Source: Ramicandelaber brevisporus (taxonomy: Eukaryota; Kickxellomycota; Ramicandelaberales; Ramicandelaberaceae). From it: a DNA stretch of 13,283 nucleotides. The DNA lies in assembly GCA_025201865.1 (NCBI GenBank), contig MU602865.1:1-13283 (forward strand), given 5' to 3'. This document shows, one piece after another, positions 7,376 to 13,046 of the stretch (position 1 is its first letter; every line of letters starts with the position of its first letter). Made by a program: the position numbers and the translations under genes. The notes beneath the pieces are model-generated. The model searched no databases, was not told the origin of the DNA, and worked only from the letters and a program-made list of their open reading frames with translations.

Positions 7376-7381
7376 TTTATT
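7376..7381 (-). terminator. Poly(A) signal of the ML-protein gene
   Basis: The minus strand reads AATAAA five bases after the stop of the ML-domain gene. Cleavage 10-30 nt on would fall inside the 3' end of the convergent membrane-protein ORF, so the two transcripts should be complementary over a short stretch. Confidence 0.55.
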
Positions 7382-7386
7382 AATCA

Positions 7387-7827
7387 TTAATTGAACTTCA
7401 ACTTGGCTTCAACGCAAAAGTACAAGGCATCGTTGTTTTCACCGCGCAGAGTGACATCAAGTACTTTACCCTTCAGCTCGGCTGGCATTGGGAATACTCC
7501 TTTGAAATTCATTGCACCGGCACTAACGGGACAGTGCTGGTTGCCCTTTTCGATGAACTCGCAGAGATTAAATGTCTTGGTGGAGCCGAAAATGCCAGCC
7601 TTGCCAGTGACTTTGAGCTCACCTCCGTCGATGGGCTTGCTTAGCGTGCCCTGGAGCTCAATATGGAGATCCTGGCCGCCAGTTGGTGGATACGGGTCAA
7701 CAATGACCGCATCGAGATGGGACGAGGCTTTACCGGCATCACAGTTTGTGAAATCGACTTTTCCGGGTGTAGCTGCGCACAACGAGGCAGTTGCAGCGAG
7801 AGCGAGGATACCGTGGTTGACGCGCAT
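7387..7827 (-). CDS. NPC2: Secreted/vacuolar ML-domain lipid transfer protein (NPC2/PG-PI-TP type)
   Basis: Sterol or phospholipid carrier of the MD-2-related lipid-recognition (ML) fold, the family of yeast Npc2 and fungal phosphatidylglycerol/phosphatidylinositol transfer proteins. It would act in the vacuole lumen or outside the cell. The 146 residues start with a signal peptide (1 to about 19, ending Cys-Ala-Ala-Thr). The mature part opens with VDFTNCDAG (24-32), followed by a family-typical DPYPPTGGQDLHIELQG stretch (44-60), an LCEF-x8-C-P block (C89, C99), and a final strand with YFCVEAKLKF (C138). The mature protein has four cysteines, C29, C89, C99 and C138, which fits the C1-C6 and C4-C5 disulfides and lacks the C2-C3 pair of animal NPC2. 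The ATG at 7827 starts the signal peptide directly, and the frame upstream is not protein-like. It is divergent from the phosphatidylserine synthase gene. Confidence 0.92.
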   Translation of the reverse strand: MRVNHGILALAATASLCAATPGKVDFTNCDAGKASSHLDAVIVDPYPPTGGQDLHIELQGTLSKPIDGGELKVTGKAGIFGSTKTFNLCEFIEKGNQHCPVSAGAMNFKGVFPMPAELKGKVLDVTLRGENNDALYFCVEAKLKFN

Positions 7828-8044
7828 AGCTTGCTGATATGACTTGTATAGTATGTAAAATAAAAAAGAAGAGTGCGTATCGAGTTGGCTGGAGTAGGCT
7901 GGAGTAGAGAAGAAGCTGGCCTGGAGAAGAGAACGCACACACACACACGCCGGCTGGCGTTGTTGTTGCTATTTGTACATCATCACTCTTCCCATAGCTG
8001 ATATCACTCCTGCCAATCTCTAGATAGAGTCCTACATGCAATGT

Positions 8045-8091
8045 GTGAGTGAGTGAGTGAGTGAGTGAGTGAGTGAGTGAGTGAGTGAGTG
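8045..8091. repeat. Tetranucleotide microsatellite (GTGA)n
   Basis: About eleven and a half copies of GTGA with one change near the right end (GAGTGGGTGAGAG). It lies between the ML-protein and CHO1 genes and explains the Thr-His-Ser-Leu repeats in minus-strand translations. Confidence 0.95.
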
Positions 8092-8220
8092 GGTGAGAGT
8101 GAGAGCATTTCTCCAGTCCGAACATCGCTCTCCACCTTGGTCAATCCACCACAGTGCTGCAAGCTATGCATTATGTTACGTGACATCACGTCTCGGTTAT
8201 CTAACGCATCAGGCGATGTA

Positions 8221-8257
8221 GTTATTGTTGCTATTGTTGTAGTTGCTATTGTTGATT
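8221..8257. repeat. GTT/ATTG repeat upstream of CHO1
   Basis: GTTGCTATTGTTGTA at 8227-8241 is followed by GTTGCTATTGTTGAT at 8242-8256, a 15-bp near-perfect duplication, and preceded by a partial copy (GTTATT, 8221-8226). It is related in sequence to 7959-7975, 6881-6920 and 3025-3063. It sits about 165 bp before the CHO1 ATG. Confidence 0.8.
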
Positions 8258-8422
8258 TCATGCGCCTCGAAGCCACCGTATTGGGTCCATCAGGCGGACC
8301 CGATGTTTGTTCGATTGTGGATGGCTTTGTGGACGTTTGGTAGGTTCCTCTTTCCCCTTTTCCACAGTGAAGCTTGTGATAATTTTTATTCCCTTTGTGC
8401 ATACACAACTGTCTTGACGGCA

Positions 8423-9184
8423 ATGAGCAATCCACTACAGCAGCAGCAACAGCAAGAGCAACAAGACACGACTCTGACACAGCGTCGCAGTGAACAGCAG
8501 GCGCACAGTGCGTCGTCATCTGCTACTACCACCTCCATCGCTTCTCATCAGCAGCAACAGCAGCAGCCGGAGCGGTTCTCTATGGTTCGTTCGTTTCATC
8601 TGGCAGACTTTATTACGCTAGCAAACGGTGTATGCGGCGCAACTTCCGTCTTGCTATCCGCCAAGTACCTTGTGACTCGTAACGACTGGTATCTCTGGAC
8701 TGCCATTTACCTGCTGCCTCTCGGCGCGCTGTTTGACGTGTTTGATGGCCGTGTCGCTCGCTGGCGGAGGTCTGCATCTTTGCTTGGCCAGGAGCTAGAC
8801 TCGCTTGCAGATTTGATTTCGTTTGGCCTGGCACCTGCCATGCTTGGATTTGCAGTTGGGTTCCAAACGTCACTTGATATCGCGGCGCTGGTGTATTTTG
8901 TCTGCTGTGGAATTGCGAGATTGGCGAGATACAATGCAACAGTCGCGTCCATTCCAAAGGAGTCTGATGGCAAGATCAAGTTCTTTGAGGGCACGCCGAT
9001 CCCAACATCGTTGATCATTGTGGTTGTTGTGGCATATTGGCTGAAACAGGGCCTGGTGTTTAATGCTTTATATGGCGGAGAGGTGTTTGTTATTGGCAGC
9101 TTGTCTATTCACCCGGCCGTGCTGGTTTATGCTGCAAGTGGAACTGCAATGGTCTCAAAGCGACTACGCATTCCAAAACTTTAA
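8423..9184 (+). CDS. CHO1: CDP-diacylglycerol-serine O-phosphatidyltransferase (phosphatidylserine synthase)
   Basis: Makes phosphatidylserine from CDP-diacylglycerol and serine in the endoplasmic reticulum membrane. It feeds the decarboxylation and methylation route to phosphatidylethanolamine and phosphatidylcholine. The 253-residue protein has a complete CDP-alcohol phosphatidyltransferase signature, D-G-x2-A-R-x8-G-x3-D-x3-D, at D108, G109, A112, R113, G122, D126 and D130, with the extra upstream D105. Family-specific PSS features follow: the LADLISFGLAPA stretch, the G-I-A-R-L-A-R-Y-N segment (163-171) and F-F-E-G-T-P-I-P (187-194), the last being typical of phosphatidylserine synthases among the superfamily. 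Several membrane spans are evident. The N-terminus (1-50) is rich in Gln and Ser, with two poly-Gln runs (Q6-Q11, Q43-Q48), and is likely cytosolic. The ATG at 8423 is the start; the open frame to 8243 begins with a non-ATG codon and is unlike the family. The gene is convergent with IPI3. Confidence 0.97.
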   Translation: MSNPLQQQQQQEQQDTTLTQRRSEQQAHSASSSATTTSIASHQQQQQQPERFSMVRSFHLADFITLANGVCGATSVLLSAKYLVTRNDWYLWTAIYLLPLGALFDVFDGRVARWRRSASLLGQELDSLADLISFGLAPAMLGFAVGFQTSLDIAALVYFVCCGIARLARYNATVASIPKESDGKIKFFEGTPIPTSLIIVVVVAYWLKQGLVFNALYGGEVFVIGSLSIHPAVLVYAASGTAMVSKRLRIPKL

Positions 9185-9243
9185 AATGATATGATAACAA
9201 TAGTGTCCTCTAACCTTGATTTAAACCCGAAATAGTAATGTTC

Positions 9244-9249
9244 ATTAAA
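9244..9249 (+). terminator. Candidate poly(A) signal of CHO1
   Basis: ATTAAA about 60 nt after the CHO1 stop. The 132-bp gap to the IPI3 stop also holds AATAAA on the opposite strand (9254-9259), so the two signals lie within 10 bp and the transcripts likely overlap. Confidence 0.45.
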
Positions 9250-9253
9250 ATAG

Positions 9254-9259
9254 TTTATT
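9254..9259 (-). terminator. Candidate poly(A) signal of IPI3
   Basis: The minus strand reads AATAAA about 58 nt after the IPI3 stop, back to back with the CHO1 signal on the other strand. Confidence 0.5.
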
Positions 9260-9316
9260 CTTTCTCTTACTACTTTTCCTTTTAGATGGAGGGTCCTCAG
9301 TTAAATAGTTCAATTG

Positions 9317-10906
9317 TTAAATAGACGCCAATGTGGCATCTACTAACGAGTTGTAGACTGATGACTGCAATGATCGAAGCTGGCCAATCTCTGATTTTAG
9401 CGATTCCAGCTCGGCTCTCGCAGCCTCGACTTGCATTGTATCGTCTGCCACACTCGAACTGCCAACAGAGGAAACACCGAGTAGAGCCGAAGAGGATGAG
9501 CCAAGTGACTGGAAATCAAGATTATCCGAAGCAGCCAGGTACATGAGTGAACCATCATGATGGATTCTATCAGTACCTTGAGGCTCATTAGGATCCAGTC
9601 TCTGCTTTCGCTTCAATGAGAACATGCTCACCAGCGGTGGCACATTTGCAGCAGTTCCGCCCAGAATTGCACGCACGGCTTCATCAGAGCTGCCAGTTCC
9701 ATGCAGTCTTGCCAATGCATGTGACATCATTGGTGCAGCCCCATGCTGTGCATTTCCGCCACCACCAGCACCACCAGCGCCTGCAGCAGCGCCAACTCCA
9801 GCCATCGCGATGCCAGCACTTGTACTTGTGCTATCAGGGGCACTTGACCACGGCTCGAATGCAGCTGGGCTGATAATGATGTCAACATGTGTGATTTGTG
9901 CACCTTTGTGACCCGTAAATGTACGGAGCGCTTTTCTGCTGACTGTATCCCATACATTAACTGATCCATCGTCGCTGCCAGAAACCAACAAAGTTGCATC
10001 AAATGACAAGGATAATGAACGAACAGCTTGTGAATGACCAATGAATGCAGTTTCAGACGAAGCTGATGACACTGCGATTACGTTTGATCCGACAGTCGCT
10101 GTGGTTTCACCGACCGATGAGATATCGCCAGTAGTTGCATTTCGCTTGTACAATGAAGCCATTCTAATTAAGCCATCATCGCAGCCCATGTACACAAATC
10201 GCTCGCTTGGATCAATTACAGCCGACCAAACTGGACATGGCAGCACAAATGTCACAACAAGCTCACCTGTGGCCAAGTCCCAAACGTTGCATCTTCCATC
10301 TCTTCCCGTGCTAACAATTCTCCCAGAAGCTGCAGTGCCTCCGCCAACTTGGATATCAGTGATTGGCAGCGAATGGTCAGCCATTGTGGTGTGCGCTGTT
10401 CTTGAATCCAACGCAAGACTCTCGATTGCAACAACATTTGACACTATCCAGCTCTGAACCAATGCATCGTGTCCACCTGTAATCAGCAAAGTTCCGTCGT
10501 TGCTGAACCGGATCACAGTTACAGTTCCGCGATGTGCTTGGAAGCATGCCAGCATTGTGCCGGTTGCAATCTCCCACACATACACGTTGCCGCTGTTGTA
10601 AGCACCTGCTGCACAAAACACACCGTCTGGAGACGCCGCTATACACGCCAGCTTTTCGGGACATCTGAATGTCAACATAGGCAGCTCTTTCGACCATGAA
10701 TACGCGCTGATGGAGAGGCAATCGCTCTTGAGCGCCAAAAAGAGACTGGGCGAGAGGTTTGGTCCATCTCGAGAGCCGGCCGCCGCAACACTGTGGTGGC
10801 CAACGTCGCACTGCTTGAACGAGGTGCGGACCGTGCCCGTTCGGAGATCCCAGGCGTACATTGCCGGACCACCCTTGTTGGCAGACAGCACCAATTCCGT
10901 CAACAT
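9317..10906 (-). CDS. IPI3: Pre-rRNA processing WD40 protein Ipi3 (WDR18)
   Basis: WD40 subunit of the nuclear Rix1/Ipi1/Ipi3 complex, which works with Rea1/midasin in pre-60S maturation and ITS2 processing and has also been linked to pre-replicative complex assembly. The 529 residues form one propeller. It begins with a strand ending YAWDLRTG (17-24). Next come CPEKLACIAASPDG (82-95) and GNVYVWEIATGTMLACFQAH (106-125), then a repeat with ITGGHDALVQSWI (142-154), the DHSLPITDI signature (177-185) followed by GRDGRCNVWDLATGEL (201-216), CDDGLI (242-247) and SGSDDGSVNVWD (309-320). The H-S-L-P-I-T-D sequence after the third blade and the C-terminal helical tail (about 500-525, E-L-E-S-L-K-S-E-I) are what separate WDR18/Ipi3 from other WD40 proteins. 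A Gly/Ala-rich insert lies at about 362-395. The ATG at 10906 is the only fitting start. It is divergent from RPA12. Confidence 0.9.
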   Translation of the reverse strand: MLTELVLSANKGGPAMYAWDLRTGTVRTSFKQCDVGHHSVAAAGSRDGPNLSPSLFLALKSDCLSISAYSWSKELPMLTFRCPEKLACIAASPDGVFCAAGAYNSGNVYVWEIATGTMLACFQAHRGTVTVIRFSNDGTLLITGGHDALVQSWIVSNVVAIESLALDSRTAHTTMADHSLPITDIQVGGGTAASGRIVSTGRDGRCNVWDLATGELVVTFVLPCPVWSAVIDPSERFVYMGCDDGLIRMASLYKRNATTGDISSVGETTATVGSNVIAVSSASSETAFIGHSQAVRSLSLSFDATLLVSGSDDGSVNVWDTVSRKALRTFTGHKGAQITHVDIIISPAAFEPWSSAPDSTSTSAGIAMAGVGAAAGAGGAGGGGNAQHGAAPMMSHALARLHGTGSSDEAVRAILGGTAANVPPLVSMFSLKRKQRLDPNEPQGTDRIHHDGSLMYLAASDNLDFQSLGSSSSALLGVSSVGSSSVADDTMQVEAARAELESLKSEIGQLRSLQSSVYNSLVDATLASI

Positions 10907-11061
10907 ATCCTTTCTTTTTCTTTTTCTTTTTCTTTTTCTTTTTCTTTTTCTTTTTTTTGTGCGCTTTTTAAAAACAATCGCAAGCAGATCAACCCGCTTA
11001 ATTATTATTATTATCTTTTTTTCTTGAATAACACAAATACTATACTTTTATAAAACAGAAA
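10907..11061. promoter_or_regulatory. Divergent promoter between IPI3 and RPA12
   Basis: 155 bp containing both promoters and 5' UTRs. A (CTTTTT)n tract abuts IPI3; next come TTTTTAAAAA (10966-10975), an ATT/TTA-rich stretch (10999-11022) and TATAAAA (11049-11055). Long A/T tracts are typical of nucleosome-free promoters of fungal ribosome-biogenesis genes. Neither a PAC element (GATGAG) nor an exact RRPE (AAAATTTT) is present. Confidence 0.6.
10911..10958. repeat. (CTTTTT)n microsatellite in the IPI3 leader
   Basis: Seven C residues spaced exactly six bases apart (10914 to 10950) in a T background, ending in eight Ts. On the IPI3 strand this is (AAAAAG)n ending only four bases before its ATG, so it is almost certainly part of the 5' UTR or the promoter itself. 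Confidence 0.95.
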
Positions 11062-11502
11062 ATGAGAGTTGCGGACGCCAAATCAGCACGAGAACAGCTC
11101 AAGCTCGCAGCTTCCCAAGCCGCCGGCTCTTTACGTCGTATCCAGTACGGCTCACTCGTCTTTTGCCCAGATTGCGGCAATCTTCTCGACAGTCCAGCCG
11201 ACGAAGACTACATCAACTGCTCTGTATGCGGTTCCACTCAGAGTGCCAAATTGTTCGAAAACATCCCTGTTGTTACCACCAGCAGCCGCAATGCGTTCCC
11301 ATCAAAGCTGCGAAACAAGCGGTCGTTGGTTGCAGGTGTTGTGGCGGATATTCCAGAACATGCAATGATTGACGAAACATGTCCAGAGTGTGGAGCAACG
11401 GAAATGGCATATACAACGGCGCAGCTGAGATCGGCTGATGAAGGCCAGACTATTTTCTTCAACTGTTTGCAATGCGGATACAAGTTCAATGTTAACTCTT
11501 AA
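11062..11502 (+). CDS. RPA12: RNA polymerase I subunit A12.2
   Basis: Small subunit of RNA polymerase I that supports rRNA transcript cleavage and termination in the nucleolus. The 146 residues contain two zinc ribbons. The N-terminal one has C35, C38, C53 and C56 (GSLVFCPDCGNLL to CSVCGS) and docks on the enzyme. The C-terminal TFIIS-like one has C107, C110, C135 and C138. Between the last pairs lies QLRSADEGQTIFF (121-133), whose D126-E127 are the acidic hairpin residues that stimulate RNA cleavage. The linker VVTTSSRNAFPSKLR (70-84) is the form found in A12.2, which distinguishes it from Rpb9, Rpc11 and TFIIS. The product starts with about 25 extra residues before the first ribbon compared with the yeast protein. 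There is no internal ATG to shorten it, so the ATG at 11062 is kept. Divergent from IPI3. Confidence 0.97.
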   Translation: MRVADAKSAREQLKLAASQAAGSLRRIQYGSLVFCPDCGNLLDSPADEDYINCSVCGSTQSAKLFENIPVVTTSSRNAFPSKLRNKRSLVAGVVADIPEHAMIDETCPECGATEMAYTTAQLRSADEGQTIFFNCLQCGYKFNVNS

Positions 11503-11505
11503 ACG

Positions 11506-11511
11506 AATAAA
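11506..11511 (+). terminator. Poly(A) signal of RPA12
   Basis: AATAAA begins four bases after the RPA12 stop, followed by an A-rich stretch. If used, the 3' UTR is about 20-40 nt. Confidence 0.6.
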
Positions 11512-11678
11512 GATGATAAAAAAAAGAAAGTATATCGAAGTCATTATTACTTTTACTTTATTTGATTTTATTTGGCTTAAAGACGACTTGTATTTGTAAT
11601 ATCCAGTGATTAACAATTATTGTAGGAAGATGTCGTCATGAGATGGATTTCAAAGCAAACATGCGCATGTGAGAGGAG

Positions 11679-11685
11679 TATAAAA
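11679..11685 (+). promoter_or_regulatory. TATA box of the glutaredoxin gene
   Basis: TATAAAA in GGAGTATAAAATGGCGC, about 160 bp before the ATG at 11840. The position predicts a 5' UTR near 120-130 nt. A TATA box in front of a redox gene suits stress-inducible expression, which is an inference. Confidence 0.7.
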
Positions 11686-11839
11686 TGGCGCACAAACAGG
11701 GAAGGTTGACAGCCGAGAAGGATTCAACTGTCCTGTAATCTCCATCCAGGCCGCAACTCTCCGAACAAACTTTTTTTATTTCAACTTGCAAACCAGATCT
11801 ACATACATACACACATACATATACACAGACAAGCACGAG

Positions 11840-12184
11840 ATGGCGAACGCTAGAGCAGTGGTAGCAAGACTAGTCGACAACCTCATCTCACGAAACAATG
11901 TTGTCGTATTCAGCAAGTCATATTGTCCATTCTGCTTGAGAACCAAGGCGACCTTTGATGCTCTCAAGCAGCCATATACAGCACTGGAGCTGGACCTTGA
12001 GAAAGATGGCGAAGCGATCCAAGAATATCTGTACGAGAAGACGAAGCAGACCACAGTTCCAAACATCTTTATTAAGCAAAGGCATTTTGGCGGAAATAGC
12101 GATTTACAAGCTGCATTGGAGAGGAAGAAGCTGATTTTGCCTTTGGAATCTGAGGCTGTGAAGATCCCAAAACAAGCAGAGTAA
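11840..12184 (+). CDS. GRX1: Dithiol glutaredoxin
   Basis: Glutathione-dependent thiol-disulfide oxidoreductase that reduces protein disulfides and protein-glutathione mixed disulfides, probably cytosolic. The 114 residues make one thioredoxin-fold domain. VVVFSKSYCPFC (21-32) holds the active-site C29-P-F-C32. The cis-proline loop TVPNIFI (72-78) and the GGNSDL segment (84-89) bind glutathione. K26 before the active site is the usual glutathione-contacting lysine. CPFC replaces the common CPYC. The C-terminus runs about ten residues past the last helix (PLESEAVKIPKQAE). The ATG at 11840 follows GAG and starts the first helix with no targeting peptide; the frame upstream reads simple TACATACA repeat sequence. 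An alternative start giving a mitochondrial form is not supported. Confidence 0.96.
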   Translation: MANARAVVARLVDNLISRNNVVVFSKSYCPFCLRTKATFDALKQPYTALELDLEKDGEAIQEYLYEKTKQTTVPNIFIKQRHFGGNSDLQAALERKKLILPLESEAVKIPKQAE

Positions 12185-12251
12185 CAATTGAAATGAACAT
12201 TACTTAAGGTTGTATATACCGACCATAAGTATATAGGTGATCGTTAGAGAC

Positions 12252-12257
12252 ATTAAA
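12252..12257 (+). terminator. Candidate poly(A) signal of the glutaredoxin gene
   Basis: ATTAAA about 70 nt after the stop. A second candidate, AATAAA, lies at 12285-12290, just past a run of nine Gs (12270-12278). Confidence 0.45.
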
Positions 12258-12499
12258 ATATTGAGTGAAGGGGGGGGGAATATGAATAAAAAATCATCCA
12301 GATACTGAGGCAGTATTGCACTGAGAAGCAGTGAGATAAAGCGACAGACAAGATGGAGACAGAACACGAATGAACAGATGGAGGGGAGGAGGAGGAACGG
12401 ACACTGAGGGAATGGCGAGGAGTGAATGTGGAAGTGGTATCAGATGGCCGGAAAGGACGAGACGAGACAAGACGAGATAAACGGAACGAAATACACTCA

Positions 12500-12530
12500 G
12501 AGCAGAGCAGGGCAGGGCAGAGCAGAGCAG
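12500..12530. repeat. GAGCA/GGGCA pentamer repeat
   Basis: GAGCAGAGCAGGGCAGGGCAGAGCAGAGCAG: six pentamer units in which the third and fourth differ from the others by one base (A to G). Confidence 0.85.
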
Positions 12531-12617
12531 CTGGCGATGGAATGCAATACACAGACACAGATGCAATGTGGTGAGCGTGCAAGAAAGCACAAAGACAAAC
12601 AAACGACAGGCGAGAGC

Positions 12618-12629
12618 AAAAAGGCAAAA
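12618..12629 (-). terminator. Pol III terminator of tRNA-Arg
   Basis: On the minus strand, seven bases past the tRNA 3' end, a T4 run (12626-12629) is followed by a T5 run (12618-12622). Oligo-T runs this close are the normal RNA polymerase III stop. Confidence 0.8.
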
Positions 12630-12635
12630 GTAGAT

Positions 12636-12708
12636 CGATCCTGGGCGGGGTCGAACCGTCGACTTCTCGCTCCGGAGGCGAGCACTCTAACCACTGAGCT
12701 ACAGGACC
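12636..12708 (-). tRNA. tRNA-Arg (anticodon CCG)
   Basis: A 73-nt cloverleaf can be folded by hand. The acceptor stem GGTCCTG/CAGGATC has a G-U at the second pair. The D stem is GCTC/GAGT with loop AGTGGTTA. The anticodon stem CTCGC/GCGAG has loop CTCCGGA, giving anticodon CCG (reads CGG, Arg). The variable loop is AAGTC and the T loop TTCGACC. The discriminator base is G. The A box (TAGCTCAGTGGTTAGAG) and B box (GGTTCGACCCC) match eukaryotic internal promoters. There is no encoded CCA and no intron. One oddity is an A-C mismatch at pair 50:64 of the T stem (GACGG/CCGCC). The other stems pair fully, so a functional gene is favoured over a pseudogene. Confidence 0.96.
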
Positions 12709-12913
12709 ATGTTCAACATCTCCAGTCTGCCGTGTAGTCTGCGCAACCAATTGTTACGCGAGCGAGGTGAGCGTAGACGATGCCCTGCTGGTCAGAATGG
12801 GGGTGATCAAAAGTTTGCTTTTATGTAGTCTCTTTCTGCTCCTCCTCCAATCTCCCCTAATAGTTCAGTCCAGAGGGGTCGCGATATTGCCCACTGTTAC
12901 ACAATGCAGCCTT

Positions 12914-12982
12914 CCATTCTGACTCCATTCTGACTCCATTCTGACTCCATTCTGACCCCATTCTGACTCCATTCTGACTCCA
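12914..12982. repeat. 11-bp minisatellite, CCATTCTGACT x 6
   Basis: Six consecutive 11-bp units starting at 12914, 12925, 12936, 12947, 12958 and 12969, followed by CCA. Only the fourth unit differs (CCATTCTGACC). There are no spacers. The unit length is not a multiple of three, which argues against a coding repeat. Confidence 0.95.
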
Positions 12983-12998
12983 ACCAGCACACCAGCTG

Positions 12999-13046
12999 CA
13001 GTCCATAATGGCGGCAGTCCATAATGGCGGCAGTCCATAATGGCGG
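12999..13046. repeat. 16-bp tandem repeat, three perfect copies
   Basis: CAGTCCATAATGGCGG at 12999-13014, 13015-13030 and 13031-13046, all identical, with the next bases (CA) beginning a fourth copy that stops. Each unit contains CCATAATGG, an almost perfect inverted repeat. The array lies 16 bp after the 11-bp array. Confidence 0.95.

Larger units (their letters stand above)
7828..8422. promoter_or_regulatory. Long divergent spacer between the ML-protein and CHO1 genes
   Basis: 595 bp without a credible gene. It must hold both promoters and 5' UTRs. Visible parts are an AT-rich TATTTTACATACTATAC segment on the minus strand (about 7848-7864) near the ML gene, a CA run (7935-7948), GTTGTTGTTGCTATTTG (7959-7975), a GTGA microsatellite (8045-8091) and a second GTT/ATTG repeat block (8221-8257). 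ORFs here begin with non-ATG codons or read through the repeats. No strong TATA box lies in front of CHO1. Confidence 0.6.
11503..11839. promoter_or_regulatory. RPA12 3' end and GRX promoter region
   Basis: 337 bp between two tandem plus-strand genes. The left third is AT-rich and holds the RPA12 poly(A) signal. The right part holds the glutaredoxin TATA box (11679-11685), a T7 run (11771-11777) and a TACATACA-type repeat close to the start codon. No extra gene was seen. Confidence 0.6.
12185..12635. other. Purine-rich gene-free stretch left of the tRNA
   Basis: 451 bp with no credible gene. It holds the glutaredoxin 3' end, a G9 run (12270-12278), GGAGGGGAGGAGGAGG-type purine sequence (about 12380-12397), GACGAGAC near-repeats (12456-12480) and GAGCA/GGGCA pentamer repeats (12500-12530). 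ORFs on either strand have biased, low-complexity composition. Confidence 0.6.

Noticed and set aside
8340-8366. Possible intron (GTAGGT to CCACAG) upstream of CHO1
   Set aside because: At about 27 bp it is too short, and no branch point is visible.
8243-8422. 60-residue upstream extension of phosphatidylserine synthase
   Set aside because: The frame begins with a non-ATG codon and the region is promoter sequence with repeats. The Gln-rich start at 8423 is a normal fungal N-terminus.
11049-11055. TATAAAA as the RPA12 TATA box
   Set aside because: It is only seven bases before the ATG. A transcript starting the usual distance downstream would lose the start codon.
12253-12750. 165-residue minus-strand ORF
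   Set aside because: Its first part is a translation of the tRNA-Arg gene and the rest is a low-complexity Ser/Leu/Cys stretch from purine-rich DNA.
12914-13046. CRISPR-like appearance of the repeat arrays
   Set aside because: The units follow each other with no spacers, and the genome is eukaryotic.
12999-13046. AATGGCGGC words as YY1-type factor sites
   Set aside because: The similarity is to a metazoan factor; I know of no reason to expect it in this fungus, so it is only noted as a repeat.
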